Shown here: one piece after another, positions 25,096 through 35,056 of the stretch
Numbering within the stretch: the first letter of the stretch is position 1
Layout: the number at the start of each line of letters is the position of its first letter
Source: Selaginella moellendorffii
Taxonomy: Eukaryota; Streptophyta; Lycopodiopsida; Selaginellales; Selaginellaceae
DNA: 64,000 nucleotides
Assembly: GCF_000143415.4 (NCBI RefSeq)
Contig: NW_003314350.1
Span: 248,001 to 312,000 of the forward strand
Direction of reading: 5' to 3'
Position numbers and translations under genes: made by a program
Notes under the pieces: model-generated
The model's database searches: none
What the model was told of the DNA's origin: nothing
What the model saw: only the letters and a program-made list of their open reading frames with translations

Positions 25096-25717
25096 GTAAT
25101 TTCGTAAGAATGTTGTAAGAAACCATGTTAAGAGAAAACCATGTACCTGTTGAAATAGATGCCATCACAGTGGTAGGTGTTGCATGGTTGGCATGAAATA
25201 AACATACCACTAATGTCAAGTATGCTATTAGAACTTTTGCCAACTAAAATGCAAATTAAAATATCATTTGAAAGCAAAAGTGTAGCATACCACTATTGTT
25301 AGGAGCACCACTTGACTTTACGTTAAATTTGATTAATCAAAATAGCAAAAAATGTCGGTAATGCATACTAGGAATGTTGTGGTGCTTGGTGATAGTAGGT
25401 TTTTTTGCAAGACAGTTCACAGCTGCGTCATTATTATTCCCAAGCTCAGTGGTTGCTATAGCATTCTTACAATGTTAAAAGAAAGTTTTGATTATAATGG
25501 AAACTATACCTGGGTGTAAGTTCAAGAACTTGTTACATACGTCGTCAAGAGTTTGATCTGATGAATGAGACTTGCTATTGTGAACCTCCTGAACTTGTGA
25601 TGTGCTAGAAATGTAGTCAACTGCATCATCACTTGAAGACGACAGACTAAAACAAAGAAGAACTTTTGGAATGTTGAAAGCCTAAGAAATATATGGTAAA
25701 TGGGCCCAATGCATGTA

Positions 25718-25816
25718 CTAATATTGACACATTGCATGGAGGCAGCTGCTACTGTTGCAGAAGAATGATCCGAACAATCCAAAGAGTAGCAGCAGCAACA
25801 CTGCAGCCTGATGCAT
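25718..25816 (-). pseudogene. Signal-peptide exon remnant (U3)
   Basis: It reads [20 protein letters not shown] and then stops about 12 codons later. The signal peptide is as regular as in the 57-kb pseudogene, more so than in U1 and U2, and again no catalytic exon follows. Confidence 0.55.
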
Positions 25817-26851
25817 CTCCTTAGTGCACTCACCCAGATTCTCACCAAATTGGAGAAGCTGAACAAGCTGCTGCTTACCGTTGAATCAAAGGGCAATTGC
25901 TACACCACACATATATATTAAAAAAGAGATGTTGGAGCTGTCAACGTGGAAAGCAAGGAAGCAAACTGTAAGGCTTTTTCTATTATGACTTTCCGATTTA
26001 TGATAAGATATGGCAATTCCAATTTATTAGAAAGAGTGTGAACCGTTTGTTCCTAGCTTAGTAAACCCCTAACCATGCGCTTGCCATGTTTGGGGACAAC
26101 ATCAATTACTCTTAACCAAGCTTGTGCTGTTAGGCTTCAAGAGACCCTCGTGGTAGTAAGAAGCTGCTAAATCACATCAAGTCACAGTTACCCAATGTCC
26201 AGGTCAACAGTCTCCTTGATGGGCGGCCAGGCCTGAATCGAGCTTCACCCTCGAGCAGCCCACTCCATGGATCTAGCTGCCAGTGATGTCATCCATCCGG
26301 CATGGCCGCTCCAAGAGCTTTACACCAAATGCATAGAAGTTGATCTATAATAACCATGACTTTAAATTGAAAAATAAATAATATAAAAGAAAATGAAGTT
26401 GACCATATACCTTTTAGAAAATTCTACATTATTCATTACAATAAAAATACATTATTTATTTAAATCTCTTATAAATATGAATAAGCAGAGAAACCATACT
26501 GTATTATATGGTATTTCTTGAAATTATGCTAGATTAAACTGTATACTAGTTTAAGAGAAACAACCAAAAAAACTTTGGTACATAACGAATATACTAATTT
26601 AAATATAGTTTATGGTTTCTACTGCGTCTTTTGTGAAATCTGTAATAAAGGAACCAGAATCCAGTTCTAAACGTGAAACGTTCAAGTTGGTAGGACCGAT
26701 AAATTGCATGGACCAGATAACTGTATGGAAAACGTGCAGCGTATAGAACAACAAGATTTCTCTCCAAGTATGTGGCTATGTGTGTAACGTACAGAATACA
26801 GATCACACGGAAATAAAAAACGTGAAATGTGATCTCTAATAGCTCTGATAG

Positions 26852-26858
26852 TATAAAA
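26852..26858 (+). promoter_or_regulatory. TATA box of oxygenase copy 4
   Basis: TATAAAA lies in the conserved promoter, at the same distance from the start codon at 26958 as in the other copies. Confidence 0.7.
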
Positions 26859-26957
26859 GACCCTTCTCCAGCCTCTGTTTCCTCAACCCACAGAGGAGTA
26901 GAAAACATTCTCCAATCAAGTTGATCAGATCGATCAAACAGTTTTCACCATTTCGAA

Positions 26958-28001
26958 ATGGCTGCAATCGTGTTGATGACTGTGTTTCTCGTGATGGCTG
27001 CAGCTTGGAAGATGGTGTGTATCCGCAAGAGAGAAGAGAGGGCACGATTTCTAGCGTCGCTCCACCCCGTGAGAGACGCACACAAGATCTTGTGGTACAT
27101 GTACTCGGTGGAATTCCCTTTCCTCTCGCAAAAGGCGCTCGAGTTTGGCACAATCCGCACGCTCGGCATCCCGGGGATCACAAATCTGCTCTTCAAGACC
27201 AAGTACGGCCTCAAGGATCCGCAGAAGCGCGCCGCCGAGACCAACATTCTGGTGAGCGAGATGATCCACCACCACGTCGACAGCGATCGCGGCTCATACG
27301 CGGTGAGGAGATTGAATGGAATCCACAACAAATTCAAGATCCCAAACGACCAATTCGCCTACGTCCTCTGCCTCAACGTGGTCAGCCCCATTGATTTCTC
27401 CGAGAGATTTGGATTCCGCAAGTGGACCGACAACGAGAAGGAGGCCGCGTATGTTGTGTGGCACGACGTGGGCGTGAGGATGGGCATCACAACCATCCCA
27501 GATAGCATTCCAGAGATGCGGGAGTACATTCGCGATTACGAGGCCAAGAACGCCATCTTCACGGACAAGAACAAGAGCATCGTCCAGGATCTCAAGCATC
27601 TGGTGCTGGATGCATTTCCTCGCCCCGTGCAGCCGCTGGTCGAGACTGGGATCTGTGCACTCATCGATCCCACAATCAGGAGCGCTGTTGGATTGGAAAA
27701 GCCTCCAGCAATTGTGGAGTGGATCATCTTGGGTGCGTTCAAGCTGCTGGCCGGGAGCTTCGTGTCCGCGTTCTTGCCTCCCAGACGTGTGGAGGATGCA
27801 AAGGGCAGCATTGAGGTGGACTGGTGTCCTAATCCCGCTGCCAATCCGGAAGAGTACCGGCAGCTCAACGTGAATGTGTATCGGCCACCGGCATTTGAGA
27901 AGGGATACAAGCTGGCGGAGCTGGGAGCGCTGAAATCAGGCAAGCTTGGACCATACTACGATGGAGGCTTGCGCTGCCCCTTCCGGCAAATGCACGCATA
28001 G
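26958..28001 (+). CDS. mpaB/rubber-oxygenase-family protein (PF09995), copy 4
   Basis: This is an intact 347-codon paralogue. Compared with copy 1 the protein changes are Ile8Thr and Ala9Val, both in the N-terminal anchor; the remainder are silent. The two silent changes near codons 311-313 are shared with copy 3. The catalytic domain is therefore identical to that of copy 1. Confidence 0.85.
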   Translation: MAAIVLMTVFLVMAAAWKMVCIRKREERARFLASLHPVRDAHKILWYMYSVEFPFLSQKALEFGTIRTLGIPGITNLLFKTKYGLKDPQKRAAETNILVSEMIHHHVDSDRGSYAVRRLNGIHNKFKIPNDQFAYVLCLNVVSPIDFSERFGFRKWTDNEKEAAYVVWHDVGVRMGITTIPDSIPEMREYIRDYEAKNAIFTDKNKSIVQDLKHLVLDAFPRPVQPLVETGICALIDPTIRSAVGLEKPPAIVEWIILGAFKLLAGSFVSAFLPPRRVEDAKGSIEVDWCPNPAANPEEYRQLNVNVYRPPAFEKGYKLAELGALKSGKLGPYYDGGLRCPFRQMHA

Positions 28002-28277
28002 AAATAGAACGGGCATAGGACATTCGTTCGGAGAACAAAGCATCATTTGAAAATGCGTTGTTTACGTGAATCTTTTTGTAATTTTTGCAGAACAATATGG
28101 GATCCAAACAATTTAGAAACACGCTCTGGCTAAAGACAATGATTCTAAGATATTACAGGTTGTAATTAGAAGTCTAAGTTGACACGCTCACTTTACACCT
28201 AAGAGAAGGAAAAGCTTGTCAAGCGAAAGGAACAAAGGTCAAAAGCTTACCTCCACGAGAAAACCTCACGTTAATCC

Positions 28278-29741
28278 ATGGGGCCTCAGCACGGCGCATG
28301 CCCACCATCAGGTGCGAACTGCCAAACTTTCCTTGGAGTCCAGCGCCGCACTCGCTGGCCAATCAGGATACCCGAGTACAACTTGAGCTCTCCCACTGAG
28401 ATGGCTGCAAAGCCGCTTTCAAAGCTCGGCATCCCCCATGCCTGTTCAAGGCAACAGACTCTAAACACACGAACAAAACTCACCTTGGCACCATGCCTGT
28501 TCAAGGCAAAAGACTTTAAACACACGACAAAAACTCACCTTGGAGCAGTAGTACAACCGGCCAACAGGGTGCAACCCATCCGGAATCGTAAGGTCCTTCG
28601 ATAACAAGGATGCTCTCCAGGCTGCAAACTTATCCCGAACCTCCTGCTTGGTGAAGGCCTCTTCCGATATCGGCTCTCTGGGTGAGTCAGGGAACGAATG
28701 CAGAGAAGCTTCAACCAGCTGGTTTCCCTTGACCTGCACATATCCATTGATCTCAGAAATGGCATATCGCCATTCTCTCATGTCCATGGCATACAGAAAA
28801 CAAACAGAAATTGATTTCAAAACACGAAACTAGAAACTGGTACATGGTCTTGCTTGCTTCCCTAAGCTGGCAGTGATCCACGTACATGAAAACCTGTACC
28901 AGATCTTAACGCAGATTTCAGATACTAACCAGCTTTATGTAGCAGATCGCAGTGCTTCACATCAATTCCCAATCTTAGTGTACGCACATCCAGGATCGGA
29001 ATGCCAATCAAGCCCTCCTCACATCGTTTGTAGGTTGATCAACGCCATCATGTGGAAACTCCAGGTCCAGAAAAACGGCCTCCTCATCCTCTAAGCCCAT
29101 TTCTAACTGGAACTGCCGCCACTCTGGTTCTTGCTCATCGTGCTTACACTCTGCCTTGTACAGCATGAAAAGGGCAAATGAACACAAGAGCCTAGAGAAA
29201 ATGCTTGCCGGCCCTTGTCTTGGAAAACCAATGTGGCGTACACATCTTTAACCTCCAACTACACGCACGGCGCTCTCCCTTCCTGGAAACATCTTTCGAT
29301 TATACCTGGAATGTCGAGAAACTTAGACACAAGACGAGGTCAAGAATCCTTACCGATCATAGGGAGGCGTGGCATCTGGGATCTGTTCGATCAGCCCGTA
29401 CCTCTTCTTAAATTGCTCTTCAGTAATCTTGCTAGGTGACACTTGGAATAGTGGTGCTTCTTGCTGTAGCGCTGTGAGTTGGTCACGGAATCGTTGTGGG
29501 AGTGGGAGCAACTCCTTGAGCAGAACCCCTAATGCGTTCCAAGACGAACCAAAACCTGCATCCCTCTGTTTCTTATGAGCTGCCCCCCTCCACCACTTCT
29601 GACCTTGGTGCCTCTCTTTTGGTGATGACGGCAGTGCCGTATATGATCGAGGTCATGGACTTGCCCCGAGGACAGGTGATTCCATCTCTGACTCCTCAAT
29701 TTTCGATCTGACGTTGCTCGCCGCAATCTACCTGGAATCAA
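28278..29741 (-). pseudogene. Gene B, U4 copy: ancestral frame kept in the 5' part
   Basis: Unlike U0-U3, the minus strand here reads continuously from GAAHKKQRDAGFGSS through LLKELLPLPQRFRDQLTALQ to FQVSPSKITEEQFKKRYGL and IEQIPDATPP, ending at a GGTAAGG donor near 29,352. The methionine used in the other units (MPSSP) is lost, as CAT has become CAG on the plus strand near 29,631. The acidic exon has lost most of its Glu/Asp codons (deletions near 29,020 and 29,089), and the short FMYVDH exon region is damaged near 28,845. So this copy is also probably non-functional. Confidence 0.45.
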
Positions 29742-30552
29742 GGAGTTTGAAACAATGCTTTAGCAAACTCTTAAGCTTTGGAAGTTTAGATAAAGTGCCT
29801 TCATGCTCCATCAATTGAAGAACCTAGACATGAAAGGTTCTTGGAAGGATAGTGAGCTGAGCTTGTATACTCATGTTGTTGCCATTGTTGGGAACTTGGA
29901 TCATTATCACAACCCTGCAATCTTTCGAGACTGCCCAAATGTTTTTCTGAGCAGCTTACAGCATGGAATAAGTCAAATATTTGTCACCCAGCTCATCAGC
30001 CAAAGCAACTTCCAAACAAGATGGTATTAAGAGACTTGGAACAAGATCTTTTCTAAGAAGTGGTAAATATCCCTAGATTGCAAGAACCATGCTGCTGCTT
30101 TACAGAAGCTTGTACTACCCTAGAAGGGTGTAATGAACAAACTTAGTATATCTGACATGCCAGCTTAGTGATGCTTTCCTGATCTCTCACCAGGACAGCC
30201 CAGTTGCTCTTTGCTGGCCAATGGCAGCCTCACAATGCAAAACAACACATGACCCAGCCATGACCCAGCCTTGCAACACACTATAGATGTTGACATGGAA
30301 TCTCCGAATATGTTCACTTGGAGGAATACAAAATCTCAAGGGATGGGGTGGGGTGAGTTGTAGCTTAACCCTCACTCCCCATTCCTTCCTGCTTTTATTC
30401 TCTAACTCCAAGATTCTCAAGATCTCAGGAAATGATCTTGTCCTCATCCTCAAACACCATCAAGTAATTTGCAATGGTGGCAGTCACATTGCTTGGGCAG
30501 AATGGTATGAGTTATAAGGAAACATACACTCTTGCAGTTTTCTTCTTGGTAA
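29742..30552. other. Truncated end of unit U4
   Basis: It is collinear with 5,000-5,755 of U1 but more diverged. Homology stops abruptly after TTCTTCTTGGTAA at about 30,552, where the fold-back element begins. No gene is visible. Confidence 0.5.
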
Positions 30553-33500
30553 GAATAAAAGTTGCTTAAATAAACAGATTGCTCACAATCACATGGATAT
30601 GATATAGTAATTATAATGACTTGATCATCAATTGAGCAATACCATGAGAAACACCCATGTCACTACTACAAAGATTTACGTGAGTATTAAGTGCCAACTC
30701 AATTCAACAAAATGCAACATAAATGCCATACCCCACCTATAAAGATTTACAACATCGAACATTACCAGCTTTATTCATAATATAGACAAACTTGAACCTT
30801 TGGACATATAATATATGACATGTGAGTGGAACCCAAGTTTCAGGGCCTTGGGCCACTGAATAAAGGTACAAAGCCAAACTCCTAAAGCATACAACCAAAG
30901 AGTGACTTTTGAGCATTCAACCCAAAAAGCAAAGGGATAGAGGCACAGAGCAACTTGGAACAGTCCTAGAATTTCCAACATCCCAATACCAAAACTAATA
31001 TACAAAATGGAGCCAAATCAAATTTTGTGCTATTTTAGCATATCGGTGGCCTAATGCAAGGATATGGGTACTCCACCAGCTAGCATCGTATGGAACTTAA
31101 GCTTAAACCTAAGCCAAATACAGAACAAAAACAGGCACGTAAGCAAGAGCTAAATTATGTTTTAAATTGATCAACCATGCTTAATCTACCCACTATCCCT
31201 ATTATACATTTGGAATCCCCCACAACACCCCATGCTTTGGGCTCTCACCCTTAGCCACCCTTAATAACAGAAGTTAGTATCTGGGACTAATTTGAAACTT
31301 ACTATATATGGAATAGCACTAGATTGTGAATTTGGACATGGGACCAACACCATTGTGTTTAGGACAATCTCTACATTTTGTAGATATGCTAAATTAGTAA
31401 ATTTAAAAACTTTCTATACATAACAATTATAACCAAATGGTACTAATATAAGGTGCATGATAGCAAAGGTGTTTGGCAGATACAATAAGCTATCATTTGG
31501 CAAATATTGAAGGACTAAGCTCAATATCACAGGCAGTTTTTGTCAAGCTAGTGCATAACAGAGCAAAAGAGAACTAACAAGCTGGGCCAAGTATGTTTGG
31601 CTAAATAGACATTTAGGAATTCCTTCCTTATATTTATTTGGCCAAGTATAAATGCAAAGTCAAGTTTACTAACACTTGAATAATAGGGATTGATAAAGGG
31701 CCTATCAATACTGTCTTTTTATTATCGTGGCAGTAAAGAAAGAATATCCGAAAGGACTAGCTAACATGTAACTTTTGATACTTGCAGTCACATTCACGAC
31801 AATAAGAAGTATCAAACAAGGGGGAGAAGTCTCAAAGTCACACTTGACATGATTCTATTGCAACCAATCCATATTAAGGATGAGGTCAAAAGCTTGGCTT
31901 GACACCACTCTCAACAATTGCAACTTAAGTTTGAGATTGCCCACATGTATAACCTCATGTTGTGTATATGTATATGTATAATTGTTGCCATAAAAAATGA
32001 AAATTGGCTTTGTCACATAACACAAATGTAGATAGCAACATGCTAAGTAATAGAAGATAAACTTCAACTTATATCAACCAATATAGACAGAATAATATAA
32101 AACCTTTTGTTATAAAAACAAGCTTGGAAAGTAAACACTAGATGAATTGGTGCCGAGTGAACCCCTTAATGATACTCTTGAAAAGAAGATGGAGGGTCAT
32201 TGACTTATTCACTTAAGGACCTTTCGCTACTCACACAACTCTTCATTTCCTGAAAGCATCTCAGTGTCTAGATCTTCCATCGCAATAACACCAATAAAAT
32301 ATTGTTAACACCAAGGTCTCCACCCAGGAAATGGAAGTCGCCAATATGGAAAACACCAATAATGTCAATATGTGTGACCAACTTCATCACACATTCAACA
32401 GCAGATATCACAGCCATGACCACATCTTCACCCTTGTCCTTGAACTCAGGCAGCAATAGCATCAACCTCTATTGGAACAAACCATCTCCCATAGGAAGTG
32501 GAGCTGAAGGACATACAGTGAGAAGTGGAAGAAGCAATGTCTCATAACATTGTACCAAACAAAGGGCATCGTCAAGGGTGGCTGAAGCAAGTGCATGCAC
32601 AAGTCTTACAAGATCTTGACGAAGTGTTAGCCACAACATTCTTAGTTCGATTTGTTTCGATATATTTAACTTCGTATGAAACAAGAAGCTTTGGAAATAA
32701 ATACCAAATTGCATCACTAATTCTAATGGCCCTTGACAAAAACAATGCAATTGTTAGAAGGCATAATCACAATTGTCAGCATGTCTAAATCTGCATTTGA
32801 AGACATTTGAGAGAATGCTCCAATTGACATAAGTGGCTATGCTCAAACCATTATACCATTATAGCACCGTCCCTTGGAGACATGTGGGAAACTGTTGCAA
32901 ATGTGACTACAGATTGAAAGTTATCTGTTAATTAGTCCTTTCAAATATTCTTTATTTATTGCCACAACGGCAGGAAATCGGTATTACTGAACCCTTTATC
33001 AATCTCCACCTAAACTAGTTGAGAAATTGGTTATCATATGTGCATTTAGATTAGAAAGGCATTAAGGAAAGAAATCCTACGTTGTTATTTAGTCAAATAT
33101 ACTTGACATGGTGATAAGAAACTTATGTTGATATGCATTTGCTAATGTTGGAAACCCCTGCAATATTGAGCTTAGTCCCTCAATATCGCAAGATGACAAC
33201 TTACCATGTTTGCTAAACACCCTCCTATCATGCCCCTTGTATTAGTCTTGTTTAGTCCTAATTGCTATTTATAGAAAGTGTTTAGATTTGCTAATTTAAC
33301 ATATCTATAGAATGTAGAGATTGTTCTGAACACAATAGTGTTGGTCCCATGTCGAAATTTGCAATTTAACACCATTCTATATTTAATAAGTTTCAAGTTT
33401 GTCCCAAAAATTAATTCCTAATACTAAAGGTGTTTAAGGGCAAAAGCCTGAAGCATGGGGGGGCGGGGGCTATAGGAGGTTCCAAAAGTATAGTAGACAT

Positions 33501-34125
33501 AATGGGTAGGTTGGGCATGGTCAATTAATTTGAGGTATAATCTAGCTCTTGTCTACATGTTTGTCCTTTTTTTGCATTTAGCTTAAATCTAAGCTTAAAT
33601 TTCACACTATGTTAGCTAATGGAGTACCCATATCCTTGCATTAGGCCACCGATATGCTAAAATAGTGCCAAACGTTATTTGGCTCCATTTTGTATGTTGA
33701 TCTTGCCATTGGGATGCTATATATTCTAAGATTGTTCCTATGTCACTCTGTACTCTTATCTCTTTGCTTCTTGGGCTGTATGCTTGGGAGTTGTTTTGTG
33801 CTCCACTTCCTTGACTCTTTGTAAATCACTATAGAATAAAGGGTGAAAACCACATGTGCTACATTTGGTATCAGTATGGATTTTGGTTACCATAAGCTTA
33901 TCCATGTTGTGAACGAAAATAGTGGTGTTGAGTATTGTAAATCTCTATCGGTAGGGTGTGGCATTTATGTTGCATTTTGTCGAATTAAGTTAGCACTTGA
34001 TACTCACATAAACCTTTGAAGTATTGGCATAGCGTTGCTCAATTGATAATCAAGTTATTATGATACTTATATCATATCTATATGATAATGAGTAATGTGT
34101 TTACAAAGTTTTCTGGTTAAATGTT
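30553..34125. repeat. 3.6-kb fold-back structure with ~1.25-kb inverted arms
   Basis: The left arm (about 30,553-31,800) and right arm (about 32,885-34,125) are imperfect reverse complements along their whole length; for example, the block around 31,003-31,085 matches 33,610-33,690 and the block around 30,590-30,770 matches 33,900-34,085, each inverted. The 1.1-kb centre has no supportable gene. The right arm contains LTR-like features: a TGTTGG start near 33,146, an AATAAA-like signal near 33,835 and TGGTATCAG at 33,866-33,874, which resembles an initiator-tRNA primer-binding site. It may be two old LTRs in inverted orientation, or a fold-back transposon. Confidence 0.7.
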
Positions 34126-34187
34126 GATCAACCCCAAAATGGTTCATAGTGAAGTTAATTTACTTGCAAGTAGTAATATTGAAGTAA

Positions 34188-35039
34188 CTTGGATCTAGCA
34201 AAGTTCCTGAACCAAAGGTGAGTTTCCCGGCGAAATTTTCAAGCAAGCGTTCAGAGCTTCGTGGATTCCTAAACCAAATGGAGCTGATCTTCGCACTTCA
34301 ACATCGGCAGAACCCCACTCCCGAGTCTCAAATCAGCACGATTGGGACGTTGCTCGAAGGTGCAGCTTTGTCATGGTTTTCTCCTCTCCTGGAGAAGAGC
34401 ATGAAAGGGGTTGTGGTTCCGGAGCTGATGGATCTTCAGTTGTTCAAAGAGAAGCTCGAAGCATGTTTTGGCGAGACGGATTGGGTTCGGGCTGCCACCA
34501 CAAAGATGAGATGTCTCTCTCAGGGGTCTTGTCCTGCCTCGATCTATGCTACAGAGTTCCAACTCCTTGCCTTGGACATTTAGTGGGATGAGCGGGCCCT
34601 GATTGATCAATTTTGTTTTGGCCTCAACAATGGTGTTAAGGATTTGTTGCTCACCATGGAGGATCCCACAGACTTGTTGGACGCCATCAACAAAGCTGTT
34701 TGCTGCCACAATCGTCTCTTTGAACGTCGTCAGGAAAATCACTGTGCCGCTGTTTTCCCATCCCAGACTCAGGAATCCCAGCTTAAGTCTTCGGTACATA
34801 CTCTTGAACCTACTACTCTGGTCCCGATGGATATTTCTGGTACTCCCCGACTCATCAGAGGGAAGTTAAGTCCTACTAAGAAGCAACGTCGAATGTCTCA
34901 TAATCTTTGCCTCTATTGTGCTGATCCTAATCACAAAGCAGCTGTGTGTCCCAAGAAGCTTTCCCAACTGCTCGAGTTCACTCTGCCTCAAGGTCCACCT
35001 CTGTTGCAGTCGGGAAACGACCCTGTCCAAACAGAGTAG
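34188..35039 (+). pseudogene. gag of the chromovirus (degenerate)
   Basis: There is no ATG at the start; the frame enters at 34188. It contains a capsid-like region (FPAKFSSKRSELRGFLNQ) and a C-terminal zinc knuckle at about 34,906-34,950 of form C-x2-C-x4-H-x4-C (CLYCADPNHKAAVC). An in-frame TAG at 34581-34583 interrupts it. The frame ends at TAG 35037-35039, just after the frameshift site. Confidence 0.8.
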
Positions 35040-35056
35040 GAGCTATCTATTTGGAC
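35012..35056 (+). promoter_or_regulatory. -1 ribosomal frameshift site: GGGAAAC plus downstream stem
   Basis: The heptamer G GGA AAC (35012-35018) is exactly in the gag zero frame as X XXY YYZ. After a 6-nt spacer, GTCCAAA (35025-35031) can pair perfectly with TTTGGAC (35050-35056). Loop bases GGA (35039-35041) could pair with TCC (35057-35059) as a weak pseudoknot. The gag stop at 35037-35039 lies in the loop. A -1 slip enters the pol frame, which is open from before the heptamer. The same heptamer is used by PEG10, a gene derived from a sushi-ichi-type Ty3 element. Confidence 0.7.

Larger units (their letters stand above)
1..30552. repeat. Tandem array of ~8.2-kb units (U0 partial, U1-U4)
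   Basis: The same order of landmarks recurs four times: conserved promoter, PF09995 oxygenase gene (+), spliced gene B (-), a MITE, spliced gene C (-), and a signal-peptide exon (-). Oxygenase start codons lie at 2234, 10465, 18770 and 26958, giving periods of 8231, 8305 and 8188 bp. U0 (1 to about 1,890) is cut by the window edge and lacks about 4.1 kb. U4 is interrupted at about 30,552, where a fold-back element begins. Units are nearly identical over the oxygenase gene and promoter and differ more, with small indels, elsewhere. U3 and U4 share changes at the 3' end of the oxygenase gene that U1 and U2 lack, so they are probably the closest pair or were homogenised. Confidence 0.95.
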
